A stretch of DNA of 55,448 nt from an uncultured Bacillota bacterium. Its GTDB lineage: Bacteria > Bacillota > Dehalobacteriia > UBA7702. The translations under genes were made by a program, and so were the position numbers. Of the stretch, positions 14,733 to 22,906 are shown piece by piece; position 1 is the stretch's first letter; every line of letters starts with the position of its first letter. The notes under the pieces are model-generated. The model was not told where the DNA came from. It ran no database searches and worked only from the letters and a program-made list of their open reading frames with translations. Where the stretch lies: NCBI GenBank assembly GCA_934702375.1, contig CAKUYE010000016.1, forward strand, positions 1-55,448. The letters are read 5' to 3'.

Positions 14733-15038
14733 ATGGCCAAAACAGCCAGTGTTTATGCTCGGGTAGAACCGGAGATCAAGGAACAGGCGGAAAAAGTTCT
14801 GGAGCTGCTGGGAATCCCCATGTCCAATGCGGTAAGCATGTTTTTGCGGCAGGTGGTACTCCAAAGAGGGCTGCCCTTTGAAATGAAGCTGCCGGAAGGC
14901 AGTCCGGTAGATATTTGCGAACTTAGCGGTGCAGATTTGGATCGTGAGATCGAGAAAGGAATTGCGGATATAAATGCCGGTCGTATGAAACCGGCAGAAC
15001 AAGTATTTTCAAATATCCGCAAGGATTATGACTTATGA
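14733..15038 (+). CDS. RelB/DinJ family antitoxin
   Basis: 101 residues from ATG 14733 with aaaggagg in place; a longer upstream frame has no ribosome site. The N-terminal ribbon-helix-helix (ASVYARVEPEIKEQAEKVLEL, GIPMSNAVSMFLRQVV) is that of RelB/DinJ antitoxins, which bind DNA as dimers and neutralise a RelE-fold mRNase with the C-terminal part. The stop overlaps the next start (ATGA). Because the toxin downstream is truncated, the antitoxin is probably solitary in function. Confidence 0.88.
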   Translation: MAKTASVYARVEPEIKEQAEKVLELLGIPMSNAVSMFLRQVVLQRGLPFEMKLPEGSPVDICELSGADLDREIEKGIADINAGRMKPAEQVFSNIRKDYDL

Positions 15039-15253
15039 TTTTTCAAGTGCAGCTAACCGAACAGGCAGAAAAAGACCTGCGGGGTATTTATGAGTATATC
15101 GCCTTTCGTTTGCTTTCTCCGATCAATGCGGAAAAGCAGCTGTCCCGGATTGAAGCCGGTATTTTAAGCTTAAAGGATCTGCCGGAGCGTTGTCCGCGAT
15201 TTCCCAAAGAGCCTTCTTTTCTTTGCTCCGGGAGTTTTGTTTGGAGCGGGTGA
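15035..15253 (+). pseudogene. Truncated RelE/ParE-type toxin
   Basis: The frame opens MIFQVQLTEQAEKDLRGIYEYIAF and LPERCPRFPKEP, a RelE/ParE toxin start, but ends after 72 codons, while the family normally has 90-105 residues. The last residues (SFLCSGSFVWSG) no longer resemble the family, so the C-terminal strands with the usual catalytic residues are gone. Loss of function is inferred. The gene overlaps relB by 4 bp. Confidence 0.75.
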
Positions 15254-15272
15254 GAAGAGGCTCTTTTTTATC

Positions 15273-15423
15273 TTACGGCTTTTTGTTTTTTTTGTTATTC
15301 CAGTGCAATGAGGGCTTTTTGTAATCCTTTACATAGTATCGAAAATGGGTGCGCCCTATTTTCAGGATGGTGCGTCCCTCTGCCTCCAGCAGGGCTGTTT
15401 GATGCCCGGTGATCCTATTATAA
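15273..15423 (-). pseudogene. C-terminal gene remnant of unknown origin
   Basis: On the minus strand an open stretch reads HQTALLEAEGRTILKIGR and FRYYVKDYKKP before a TAA at 15275. It has coding-like composition but no start codon or ribosome site. I do not recognise the family. It is probably debris next to the LysR deletion. Confidence 0.3.
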
Positions 15424-15520
15424 TGGAATCGTGAGGTCCATGCAATGAGACGGTTTTTATCGTATGTATTGTTTTTCCCGAAAGATGTTGGTGTAATTCT
15501 TTTGTTAGGGAGGAAGTGCT

Positions 15521-16234
15521 ATGGAACTTCGAGTGCTGAACTATTTTCTTGCCATTGCCCGGGAAGAAAACTTTACCCGAGCTGCGGAACAGCTTCACGT
15601 GACCCAGCCGACGCTGTCCCGGCAAATTGCCGATCTCGAAGCGGAGCTGGGGGTGAAGCTCTTTACCCGCAGCAACCATAATATCGTTCTTACCGAAGAC
15701 GGCATGCTGCTGAAACGCCGTGCCCGGGAGATCTTAACCCTTGCCGATAAGGTAAAGCAGGATTTCCTCTGCAATGCGGAAAATCTGGAGGGAACGATTA
15801 CCATCGGCAGCGGCGAGTTTTTATCTACCGGGATTCTCACCGATTGCATCGCTGCTTTTCAAAAGAAGTTTCCTCGTGTCCGTTATGAAATTTTCAGCGG
15901 GGATGTGGAAACCATCAAAGATAATATCGAGCGGGGTTTGCTGGATATGGGGTTGATGGTAGAGCCGGTGGATATCCGAAAGTATGACTTTATTTCCATG
16001 CCGATCAAAGAGCAGTGGGGCGCTTTGGTGCGGGAGGATTCCCTTTTGGCTGCCAAGGAGCAGATCTCTCCCCGGGATCTTGTGGGCATCCCCCTGATTT
16101 CCGCCGTCAGCGATATTGTCGAGACTAAGCTGGGCAAGTGGTTCGGCACGGTGCCAAAGCCGATTCCTGGTTCAGCCACATTGCCGTTGAAGTCCCCGGA
16201 GAAAACACCGCAAACGAATGGTGCGAACCCGTAA
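15521..16234 (+). pseudogene. LysR regulator truncated and fused to cupin gene tail
   Basis: From ATG 15521 (gggagg upstream) the frame gives a full LysR winged helix (LNYFLAIAREENFTRAAEQL, TQPTLSRQIADLE) and most of the ligand domain up to LVGIPLISAVSDIVETKLGKW, about residue 208. Normal members have 290-310 residues. After that the DNA belongs to a cupin gene read out of frame, ending at codon 238. DNA binding might survive, but ligand control should not. The same kind of LysR-to-enzyme deletion is seen at 12917-13245. Confidence 0.75.
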
Positions 16235-16263
16235 CCGATGAGGAGTACGCCAAGGTGAAGTAA
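16147..16263 (+). pseudogene. Cupin/carboxymuconolactone-decarboxylase tail
   Basis: In a second frame the DNA reads HGAKADSWFSHIAVEVPGEN, then NEWCEPVTDEEYAKVK, ending TAA 16261. This is the usual end of a cupin or cupin-fused carboxymuconolactone decarboxylase gene. Only about 38 codons remain, fused after the broken LysR gene. Confidence 0.6.
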
Positions 16264-16302
16264 ACCGATTCCTCCGGCGTGAGGATCGCAGCGGTATAGA
16301 GA

Positions 16303-16338
16303 AAGGAACCTTCCTGTTTTTTGGAAGGTTCCTTTTTT
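16303..16338 (+). terminator. Terminator before the dcw cluster
   Basis: A 12-bp stem AAGGAACCTTCC (16303-16314) and GGAAGGTTCCTT (16323-16334), with a T run to 16338. Confidence 0.85.
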
Positions 16339-16478
16339 GGTGATATTTTATTGGTTTTCGCATATCGTTTATCACAGTGGGTGTACCGAAAAGGGGGCAT
16401 GGGAAAGCGGCTGCTTTCCCTTGTTTTGGCGAAATATGGTAAATTTTGTAAAAGCGGTGTTTTTTTCGGAAAAGGACT

Positions 16479-16506
16479 TTACAAATCCGTTTTTTTGGTT
16501 TATTAT
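16479..16506 (+). promoter_or_regulatory. Main promoter of the dcw cluster
   Basis: TTTACA (16479-16484), about 16 bp, TATTAT (16501-16506). It lies 640 bp before mraZ and directly abuts four phased AGTGG boxes. Confidence 0.6.
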
Positions 16507-16510
16507 ATAG

Positions 16511-16550
16511 AAAAGTGGTTAGAAGTTGCAAGAAGTGGCAAAGAGTGGTT
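16511..16550 (+). promoter_or_regulatory. MraZ operator: four 10-bp-phased boxes
   Basis: GTGG, GTTG, GTGG and GTGG lie at 16515, 16525, 16535 and 16545, each preceded by AA or GA, a strict 10-bp period. MraZ of other bacteria binds short direct repeats of this kind spaced 10 bp apart. The position at the expected transcription start fits autorepression of the cluster. Confidence 0.7.
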
Positions 16551-17088
16551 AAAAAATCAATGGGATGCCATGGCGGTGGCAATTTCTGCCGAGATAAAAG
16601 CTTCAAGAGCAAAGGAATTGCTGTTGAAAAAAAACTGCACCGCGATCCCGGCTCTCAGACCGAAAAACGGCGGGAGGGATCGTACCCTGAATTTGTGAGA
16701 TAAAAGCTTTAAAAGCAAAGAGAAAATGAAGAAACTGCTTTCTCCCATGAATTTTTGTAAGCTTCCGGCCTTTCGGCTCGGAAGGGCGGTGTGAATCCGC
16801 AAAAAAACTGCACCGGAGGGGTTTCCCTCCCTGCTCTCACCGATAGAAAAAACGGGGGAGCAAAAAACAAAGCTCCGCAGATTGCAAAAGCAACGCGGAG
16901 AGTTGCCGAATGACATACCTTTTGGAACTGCCAAATGCTCCAAATTGCTCCTAAAGGGGGATGTTATTTTTCCGTCGTCTCCCTGTGAAAGTGAAAACTG
17001 CGGGATTCCGTTTGACAAAAAAGAAACTGCAAAACGCAAACGGGACAGGAAAGATCTGCAAGGGAGGAGCTGCCCGAGGTTCCCTTCC
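16551..17088 (+). other. Long mraZ leader with a duplicated segment
   Basis: About 540 bp without a supported gene. Two related segments follow each other: gagataaaagcttcaagagc (16592) and gagataaaagctttaaaagc (16698), each followed by aaaaaactgcaccg and by gctctca..accga with aacgg and gggag. Stable local hairpins are visible (CGATCCC/GGGATCG at 16640-16683; CTTCCGGCC/GGCTCGGAAG near 16761). No T-box or other riboswitch signature that I know is present. Confidence 0.5.
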
Positions 17089-17091
17089 TTG

Positions 17092-17126
17092 CCTGCCCTT
17101 TTTTCACCATGGGCAGGATTTTTTTT
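17092..17126 (+). terminator. Intrinsic terminator in the mraZ leader (attenuator candidate)
   Basis: Stem CCTGCCC (17092-17098) and GGGCAGG (17111-17117), then a T8 run (17119-17126), ending only 21 bp before the mraZ start. GCAAGG near 17057 could pair with CCTTGC (17087-17092) as a competing fold. This makes attenuation plausible. Confidence 0.6.
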
Positions 17127-17147
17127 CGGAAAGGAGGGGAACGACCT

Positions 17148-17594
17148 GTGTCCGCTCGATTCAGAGGCGAATATCACCATACCATAGATAAAAAAGGGCG
17201 CATGAGTATCCCCGCGAAATTCCGAGAGGGGCTTGGAGAGCGCTTTATTTTTACCAAAGGGCCGGATAAGTGCCTGTATGCCTACCCCACCGAGGAGTGG
17301 GAAGCCACAGAAGACCATATTCGTAACAGCGAGGTGTTTCGGAAAGCGAAATACCGCGCTTTTGTGCGTAATCTTTTCTCTTCCGCCGACGATGGCGAAA
17401 CCGATGCCATGGGCCGCGTATTGGTGCCGGCATCTTTAAGAGAATACGCCGAGCTTACCGATAAAATGGATGTGACCGTGATTGGCGTTTCCAACCATGT
17501 GGAGATCTGGTCTGCGGCGCTGTGGGATGCCTATTGCAACGATAATGCCGATGATATGGACATCAGCGAGGGCATGGAAATTTTCGATATTTAA
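17148..17594 (+). CDS. mraZ: MraZ, transcriptional repressor of the dcw cluster
   Basis: 148 residues from GTG 17148, chosen because aaggagggg lies 9-16 bp upstream and FRGEYHHTIDKKGRMSIPAKF begins at the family position; an ATG at 17109 would put the ribosome site inside the gene. Two AbrB-like swapped-hairpin halves carry the DxKGR and DAMGRVLVP (DxxGR) signatures. MraZ forms rings that bind repeated boxes in front of its own operon; matching boxes lie at 16511-16550. It is the first gene of the cell-wall and division cluster. Confidence 0.95.
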   Translation: MSARFRGEYHHTIDKKGRMSIPAKFREGLGERFIFTKGPDKCLYAYPTEEWEATEDHIRNSEVFRKAKYRAFVRNLFSSADDGETDAMGRVLVPASLREYAELTDKMDVTVIGVSNHVEIWSAALWDAYCNDNADDMDISEGMEIFDI

Positions 17595-17651
17595 AAGAAA
17601 TCATAATATATTTGATCTGTAAAAAACCAACCTTCTTGAATTGGAGAACCT

Positions 17652-18590
17652 ATGAATCAATTTTTTCATCAACCGGTTTTGCTCCGTGAAACCATCGAAG
17701 AGCTGGTAACAAAAAAAGACGGGATCTATGTCGATTGCACCTTGGGCGGCGGAGGTCATACCGAGGCCATTCTTTCCGCTTCCCCGGATACGCGGGTCAT
17801 CGGCATTGATCAGGATACCGAGGCTTTAAAGGCTTCGGCGGAGCGGCTCGCGCCTTACGGCGATCGGGCTGTTTTTGTGTGGAATAATTTCCGCAATATC
17901 GACGCCGTTTTATCGGAGCTGGGCATCGAAAAAGTCGATGGCTTCCTCTTCGATCTGGGGATTTCTTCCCCCCAGCTGGACCACGCCGACCGGGGCTTTT
18001 CCTATCAGCAGGATGCCCCATTGGATATGCGGATGAACCGGGAAAGCACCGGCCTTACCGCCAGAGATATCGTCAATACCTACACCGAAGAGGAGCTGGC
18101 GGAAATCCTCTGGAAATACGGCGAGGAACGCTGGGCCAAGCGCATTGCCGCCTTTATTGTGGAAAGTCGGGAGAAAAAACCGCTGGAAACCACCGGGGAG
18201 CTGGTGTCGGTGATCAAAGCCGCCATCCCCAAAAAGGTCCGTCAGGAGGGCCACCACCCGGCGAAAAAGAGCTTTCAGGCTCTGCGCATTGCCGTAAACG
18301 ACGAATTGAATATCATTGCCCCGGCCATGGAGGCGGCGGCAAAGCACCTGAACCCCGGCGGCAAGCTGGCGGTAATCAGCTTCCATTCTCTGGAGGATCG
18401 CATTGTAAAGGAAACCTTGAAGTATCTGGCGGCGGATTGCATCTGTCCGCCACATCAGATCGTGTGTACCTGCAATAAGGAGCGGCTCATCAAAATCACC
18501 GTGCGGAAGCCCATTGTTGCCGGAGAAGCGGAATTACAGGAAAACCCCAGAGCCCGCAGTGCAAAGCTCCGGGTGGGGATGCGTGTGTAA
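17652..18590 (+). CDS. rsmH: 16S rRNA m4C1402 N4-methyltransferase
   Basis: 312 residues from ATG 17652 (ttggag upstream), the usual family length. HQPVLLRETIEELV, DCTLGGGGHTEAIL (SAM-binding loop) and FDLGISSPQLD are diagnostic of RsmH (MraW), which methylates N4 of C1402 of 16S rRNA in the decoding site. A small helical insert follows SAM motif IV. It lies second in the cluster, 57 bp after mraZ, as in most bacteria. Confidence 0.96.
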   Translation: MNQFFHQPVLLRETIEELVTKKDGIYVDCTLGGGGHTEAILSASPDTRVIGIDQDTEALKASAERLAPYGDRAVFVWNNFRNIDAVLSELGIEKVDGFLFDLGISSPQLDHADRGFSYQQDAPLDMRMNRESTGLTARDIVNTYTEEELAEILWKYGEERWAKRIAAFIVESREKKPLETTGELVSVIKAAIPKKVRQEGHHPAKKSFQALRIAVNDELNIIAPAMEAAAKHLNPGGKLAVISFHSLEDRIVKETLKYLAADCICPPHQIVCTCNKERLIKITVRKPIVAGEAELQENPRARSAKLRVGMRV

Positions 18591-18615
18591 TATTTTGATC
18601 TGACGGAGGGTGAGT

Positions 18616-19038
18616 ATGATCCGAACATCTTCTTTTATGAAAAAAGCAGCAGTGCCTCTGTCCTTTGCCATTGTCATCTTTCTTTTTTCCGTAGGCTGCA
18701 TTTCCTGCGATGCTCTTTTGCAGGAGAAAGGCGCCTATCTCAACGAGCTGAAAACCGAGATCCGGGAAGAAACCCGGGAAAATGCCGCCTTAAAGGCGGA
18801 AGCGGCCGCCCTCGGTTCTTCCCGGCGGATCGCCGCCGCCGCCGAAGAGGAGCTGGGTATGGTTCGGGCCGGAAAGGATAATATCAGCTATTATGTCCTC
18901 GGAGAGGAAACTTCTCCGGAAGAGGCGGCAAAAAAGGACTCCCAAAAGGAGAAAGAACAGTTGAATATTGCAGAACATCAGGAGGAAAACGGCGGCGGCA
19001 TCTTCTCTGCGGTGCGCCGTTTGTGGAATTCCTTGTAA
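18616..19038 (+). CDS. ftsL: FtsL-like division protein
   Basis: 140 residues from ATG 18616, with cggaggg at 18604-18610; a GTG at 18610 would overlap the ribosome site. A short cytoplasmic start, one membrane segment (VPLSFAIVIFLFSVGCISCDAL) and a periplasmic coiled coil (LKTEIREETRENAALKAEAA) ending at EEELGMVRAGKDNISYYVL match the FtsL/DivIC fold. FtsL joins DivIB (FtsQ) and DivIC and activates the FtsW-FtsI synthase. Sequence conservation in this family is low, so the call rests on topology and position between rsmH and the PBP gene. Confidence 0.85.
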   Translation: MIRTSSFMKKAAVPLSFAIVIFLFSVGCISCDALLQEKGAYLNELKTEIREETRENAALKAEAAALGSSRRIAAAAEEELGMVRAGKDNISYYVLGEETSPEEAAKKDSQKEKEQLNIAEHQEENGGGIFSAVRRLWNSL

Positions 19039-19051
19039 AATTTTAAAATAT

Positions 19052-19104
19052 CGCCGGAAATATGTGCTTTTTCTATGTATTCCGGCGCTGTTTTGTTGTA
19101 TAAT
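19052..19104 (+). promoter_or_regulatory. Hairpin and -10 element before the PBP gene
   Basis: CGCCGGAA (19052-19059) pairs with TTCCGGCG (19080-19087) followed by ctgtttt, a weak terminator. TATAAT follows at 19099-19104. Internal termination and re-initiation is possible; no good -35 box is seen. Confidence 0.4.
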
Positions 19105-19202
19105 TAAATAGTCTGTGGATTTCATTAAGAAAAAGAAAATCGTATATGTTTTGGTTTCATGAAGAGGTTTTGTTCAACAGCAATTTTTAGGTAGGTGACA
19201 TC

Positions 19203-21380
19203 TTGGAACAACACAGATCTTTTCCCATGACCCATCGGCTGAAAAAACGGGGGCTTCTGGTCTTTTGCCTTTTCACTCTGCTCTTTTTGGCCCTTTCTCT
19301 GCGACTCTTTTATTTACAGGCCTTTGCCAGCGGCGACCTGACGGAAAAAGGTATCGACCAGCAAATGCGGGAAGTTCCCGTAGAAGCGGAGCGGGGTACC
19401 ATCTGCGACCGCAACGGCAACCCTTTAGCGGTGAGCATTTCCGTGGAATCGGTTTACGCCAGTCCTACGGAGATTCGAGCCGAGGAAGCTCCTGCCATTG
19501 CCAAAACCTTGGCGGAACTTCTGGACCTCGATGAAGAAAAGCTTTTGGCAAAGCTGACCTCGGGCCGTTCCTACGAGTGGATCAAACGCAAAATCGACGA
19601 CGATACCGCTGAAAAGGTTCGATCGGCGGGGTTAAAGGGCATTGGTCTCACCACGGAAACGAAGCGGAATTATCCCAACGGCATTTTGGCCTGCCATGTC
19701 CTGGGCTTTGTGGGCGTGGATAATCAGGGGCTGGAAGGATTGGAAGCCATGCGGGATTCGGTGCTGACCGGGAAGGACGGCTATATTCTTGCCCAGTACG
19801 ACAGCCACGGTCAGGAAATCGCCGGTTCGGTAAAAACCTATACCGAGCCCGAAGCCGGCGGCGGCCTGCAGCTGACCATAGACGAAAACATACAGTATTT
19901 TTGCGAGCGGGAGCTTGATGCGGTGATGTCCGGCAGCGTGAACCCCAAAGGGGCCACCGCCATTGTAATGGACCCCGACACCGGAGAGATTTTGGCTCTG
20001 GCATCCCGTCCCGGCTATGACCCCAACCACTTTGGGGATTACGATGCCGCCCTTTGGCGCAACACCGCCGTCAGCGACTTTTACGAGCCGGGAAGCACCG
20101 CCAAGATTCTGACCATGAGCGCCGCGCTGGAAGAAGGCGTTGTCAGCGAAAACGACCGCTTTTACGATCGGGGCTTTGTCTCCGTGGGAAAGGTAAAGAT
20201 CCGCTGTTGGGCCAGAACGCCCCACGGCAGCGAAACCTTTGTGGAGGTGGCGGAAAATTCCTGCAACCCCGCCTTTGTGGAGGTGGGCCAAAGGATCGAC
20301 CAAAAGGACGCTCTGACCTTTTACCGCTATCTGAAAAACTTCGGCATCGGCAGCCTTACCGGGATTCCTTTGCCCGGGGAGAGCAGCGGCAGCCTTGCGG
20401 CCTATAGCTCTGCCGAGGAGGTCAATGCCGTGGATATGGCCAATAAATACATCGGCCAGGGCTACGGCGTCACGCCGGTGCAGCTTATCACCGCAGTTTC
20501 TGCGGCGGTAAACGGCGGCACGCTGATGGAACCGCATCTGGTCAAAGCCGTGCTCCGGGACGACGGCAGCGTAAAGGAAGAAATCAAACCCAAAAAGGTG
20601 CGAAAGGTGGTCAGCCGGGAAACATCGCGCCGGGTACGTCATATATTAGAAAGCGTTGTTGCCAACGGCACCGGGAATAAAGCCTATATCGACGGCTACC
20701 GGGTCGGCGGCAAAACCGGCACCGCCCAGAAATTTGTAGACGGTGCTTACTCCAAAACCAAATATGTCGCCTCCTTTATCGGCGCTGCGCCGATGAACGA
20801 CCCCGAAGTGGTCTGTCTGGTGGTCATCGACGAGCCGGGAAGCTACCCGATTTACGGCGGCACCATTGCCGCCCCGGTCTGCAAAAAGATCCTTGAGGAT
20901 GTGCTCCTTTATCTCGATGTGGAACCCCAGGTGGGCATGGAAAACACCAAGGCCGAAGCGGAGGATTCCGTTACCGAAGAACCCAAAGCCACGGTGCAGG
21001 TTCCTTTGGCAACGGGGCTTACCGCCTCCGAAGCCACGGCATTGCTGGAAGAAAAGGGCCTTAAAGTGCGGATCGTTGGGGAAGGGGAGCAGATTGCCGC
21101 CCAGACCCCGGCGGTGCTGGAGGAAGTCCCCGAAGGCACTACGGTGCTGCTGACCTTGGGCAACGCCGCCCAAAGCTCCGTGACTCTGCCGGATCTCAAG
21201 GGCAAAGGTCTGTTGGAAACGGGCCAGATTTTGGAATCTCTGGGCCTGACCTTCGTTTACGAGGGCAGCGGAGAAGCGGTGAGCCAAAAGCCTTCGGCAG
21301 GAACGGCGGTACACCGCGGCGACGTTATCACTGTGAAATTTGAAAAGGACGAAAGGGATATCCGTACCCTCAGTCCCTAA
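19203..21380 (+). CDS. spoVD: Division/sporulation PBP transpeptidase with two PASTA domains
   Basis: 725 residues from TTG 19203 (taggtaggtgac upstream); ATG 19227 lacks a ribosome site and is the alternative. One membrane segment (LLVFCLFTLLFLALSLRLF) is followed by the dimerisation domain (ERGTICDRNG) and the transpeptidase domain with STAK (PGSTAKIL), SCN and KTGTAQK motifs. Two PASTA domains (about residues 600-657 and 660-718) end the protein. It cross-links septal peptidoglycan with FtsW. PASTA-bearing class B PBPs in Clostridia are called FtsI or SpoVD; only one is present here, so it may do both jobs. Confidence 0.92.
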   Translation: MEQHRSFPMTHRLKKRGLLVFCLFTLLFLALSLRLFYLQAFASGDLTEKGIDQQMREVPVEAERGTICDRNGNPLAVSISVESVYASPTEIRAEEAPAIAKTLAELLDLDEEKLLAKLTSGRSYEWIKRKIDDDTAEKVRSAGLKGIGLTTETKRNYPNGILACHVLGFVGVDNQGLEGLEAMRDSVLTGKDGYILAQYDSHGQEIAGSVKTYTEPEAGGGLQLTIDENIQYFCERELDAVMSGSVNPKGATAIVMDPDTGEILALASRPGYDPNHFGDYDAALWRNTAVSDFYEPGSTAKILTMSAALEEGVVSENDRFYDRGFVSVGKVKIRCWARTPHGSETFVEVAENSCNPAFVEVGQRIDQKDALTFYRYLKNFGIGSLTGIPLPGESSGSLAAYSSAEEVNAVDMANKYIGQGYGVTPVQLITAVSAAVNGGTLMEPHLVKAVLRDDGSVKEEIKPKKVRKVVSRETSRRVRHILESVVANGTGNKAYIDGYRVGGKTGTAQKFVDGAYSKTKYVASFIGAAPMNDPEVVCLVVIDEPGSYPIYGGTIAAPVCKKILEDVLLYLDVEPQVGMENTKAEAEDSVTEEPKATVQVPLATGLTASEATALLEEKGLKVRIVGEGEQIAAQTPAVLEEVPEGTTVLLTLGNAAQSSVTLPDLKGKGLLETGQILESLGLTFVYEGSGEAVSQKPSAGTAVHRGDVITVKFEKDERDIRTLSP

Positions 21381-21420
21381 TATAAATCGTATATCTTTGG
21401 AATGATTCAGGAGGAAGGAA

Positions 21421-22866
21421 ATGAATTGGAATGAATTGATCACTGCCGCGGGCTATGCCCCCGGGGAACAGGATCCCGAAATAACGGATCTGCAATACGA
21501 TTCGAGAAAGGTTGCGCCGGGCAGCGTCTTTTTCTGCCTCAGAGGGGAAAATGCCGATGGCCACACCTTTGCCGCCAAAGCGGCGGAGCAGGGGGCTGCG
21601 GCTTTCGTCTGTGAAGAACCTTTGGCAGTGGATGCCCCCCAGCTGATCGTAGAGGACAGCCGCCTTGCTCTGGCTGCCCTTGCCGAAGCCTACTACGGCT
21701 TCCCCCACAAATCGTTAAAGATTATCGGCGTTACCGGTACCAACGGCAAAACCACCACCACCCATCTGGTCAAACATATCCTCGATGCCGCCGGGAAAAA
21801 GACGGCGCTGATGGGGACGAATCACATCATTATCGGCGATAAGGTTTTTCCCGCCACCCACACCACCCCGGATTCTCTGGAGCTTTCCGCCTACCTGCGG
21901 CAGATGGTTGATGCCCGGTGCGAATATCTGGTGATGGAAACCAGCTCCCACGCTTTAAAGCAGGGCCGTGTGGCGGCGCTGGATTTCAAAACCGGTGCTT
22001 TCACCAACCTGACCCAGGATCATCTGGATTATCATAAGACCTTTGATGATTATTTGAAGGCAAAACAGATCCTCTTTACCGGGCTGGATGCGGCAACGGG
22101 TCGGGGCATTGTAAACCACGACAGCCCCTATTGCGACGATTTCCTCAAAGTTACCGCAGCGCCGGTCTGGACCTACGGCCTTGAGGACGGCGCTGATTTC
22201 AAAGCCGAGGATATTTCCGTTACCGCCGGCGGTACCGACTTCGACCTGGTCTTTCAGGGCGAAACTTACCCGGTGCATATGAGCCTGATCGGAGATTTTA
22301 ACGTTTACAACGCCTTAACGGCCATGGCGATTTGCGCCGGAGAGGATATCCCCCTGACGGAGATCACCAAAGCCATGGCTTCGGCCCATCAGGTCAAAGG
22401 CCGTTTTCAGCGGGTTAAGGAAAAATTCGGTCCTACGGTGATCATTGACTATGCCCATACCCCCGACGGTTTGGAAAACATTATGGAAACCGCCCAAAAG
22501 CTGAAAAAGAACCGAATTATTCTGGTCTTTGGCTGCGGCGGCGACCGGGATAAAACGAAGCGCCCCATTATGGGGAAAATCGGCGGCTCCATGGCGGATT
22601 ACGCCGTGATCACTTCGGATAACCCTCGAACCGAGGACCCCATGGCCATCATCCGTATGGTGGAAGAAGGGGTGAAGGAAAGCGGCGGCGCTTATGAGAT
22701 CTGCTGCGACCGCCGGGATGCCATCCGCAACGCCATTTTAATGTCCGAGGATGACGATATCGTCGTTGTGGCCGGGAAGGGTCACGAGGACTACCAGATC
22801 ATCGGAACGGAAAAACACCATTTCGATGATTTTGAGGAAGTAAAAGAAGCCCTGAAGCTCTGCTGA
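21421..22866 (+). CDS. murE: UDP-MurNAc-tripeptide (meso-DAP) ligase
   Basis: 481 residues from ATG 21421 (aggagg upstream). ATP loop TGTNGKTTTTHLV (about residues 102-114), central Mur-ligase domain with LTQDHLDYH, and the substrate-selecting DNPR in TSDNPRTEDP, which in this family marks addition of meso-diaminopimelate. A carbamoylated-lysine region follows KTGAFTNLT. It works in the cytoplasm on UDP-MurNAc-Ala-Glu. The next gene is mraY; the usual murF between them is absent. Confidence 0.95.
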   Translation: MNWNELITAAGYAPGEQDPEITDLQYDSRKVAPGSVFFCLRGENADGHTFAAKAAEQGAAAFVCEEPLAVDAPQLIVEDSRLALAALAEAYYGFPHKSLKIIGVTGTNGKTTTTHLVKHILDAAGKKTALMGTNHIIIGDKVFPATHTTPDSLELSAYLRQMVDARCEYLVMETSSHALKQGRVAALDFKTGAFTNLTQDHLDYHKTFDDYLKAKQILFTGLDAATGRGIVNHDSPYCDDFLKVTAAPVWTYGLEDGADFKAEDISVTAGGTDFDLVFQGETYPVHMSLIGDFNVYNALTAMAICAGEDIPLTEITKAMASAHQVKGRFQRVKEKFGPTVIIDYAHTPDGLENIMETAQKLKKNRIILVFGCGGDRDKTKRPIMGKIGGSMADYAVITSDNPRTEDPMAIIRMVEEGVKESGGAYEICCDRRDAIRNAILMSEDDDIVVVAGKGHEDYQIIGTEKHHFDDFEEVKEALKLC

Positions 22867-22906
22867 GCTTTGGGGGATACCATACGAAAACAATGGAGAA
22901 AGAACC

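Noticed and set aside
16551..17147. T-box or other known riboswitch upstream of mraZ
   Set aside because: The T-box sequence GGTGGNACCGCG and specifier stem are not found; the short ACCGCG match at 16638 alone is not enough.
17109..17147. Upstream ATG start for mraZ
   Set aside because: The Shine-Dalgarno sequence would lie inside the gene and the extension does not belong to the family; GTG 17148 fits better.
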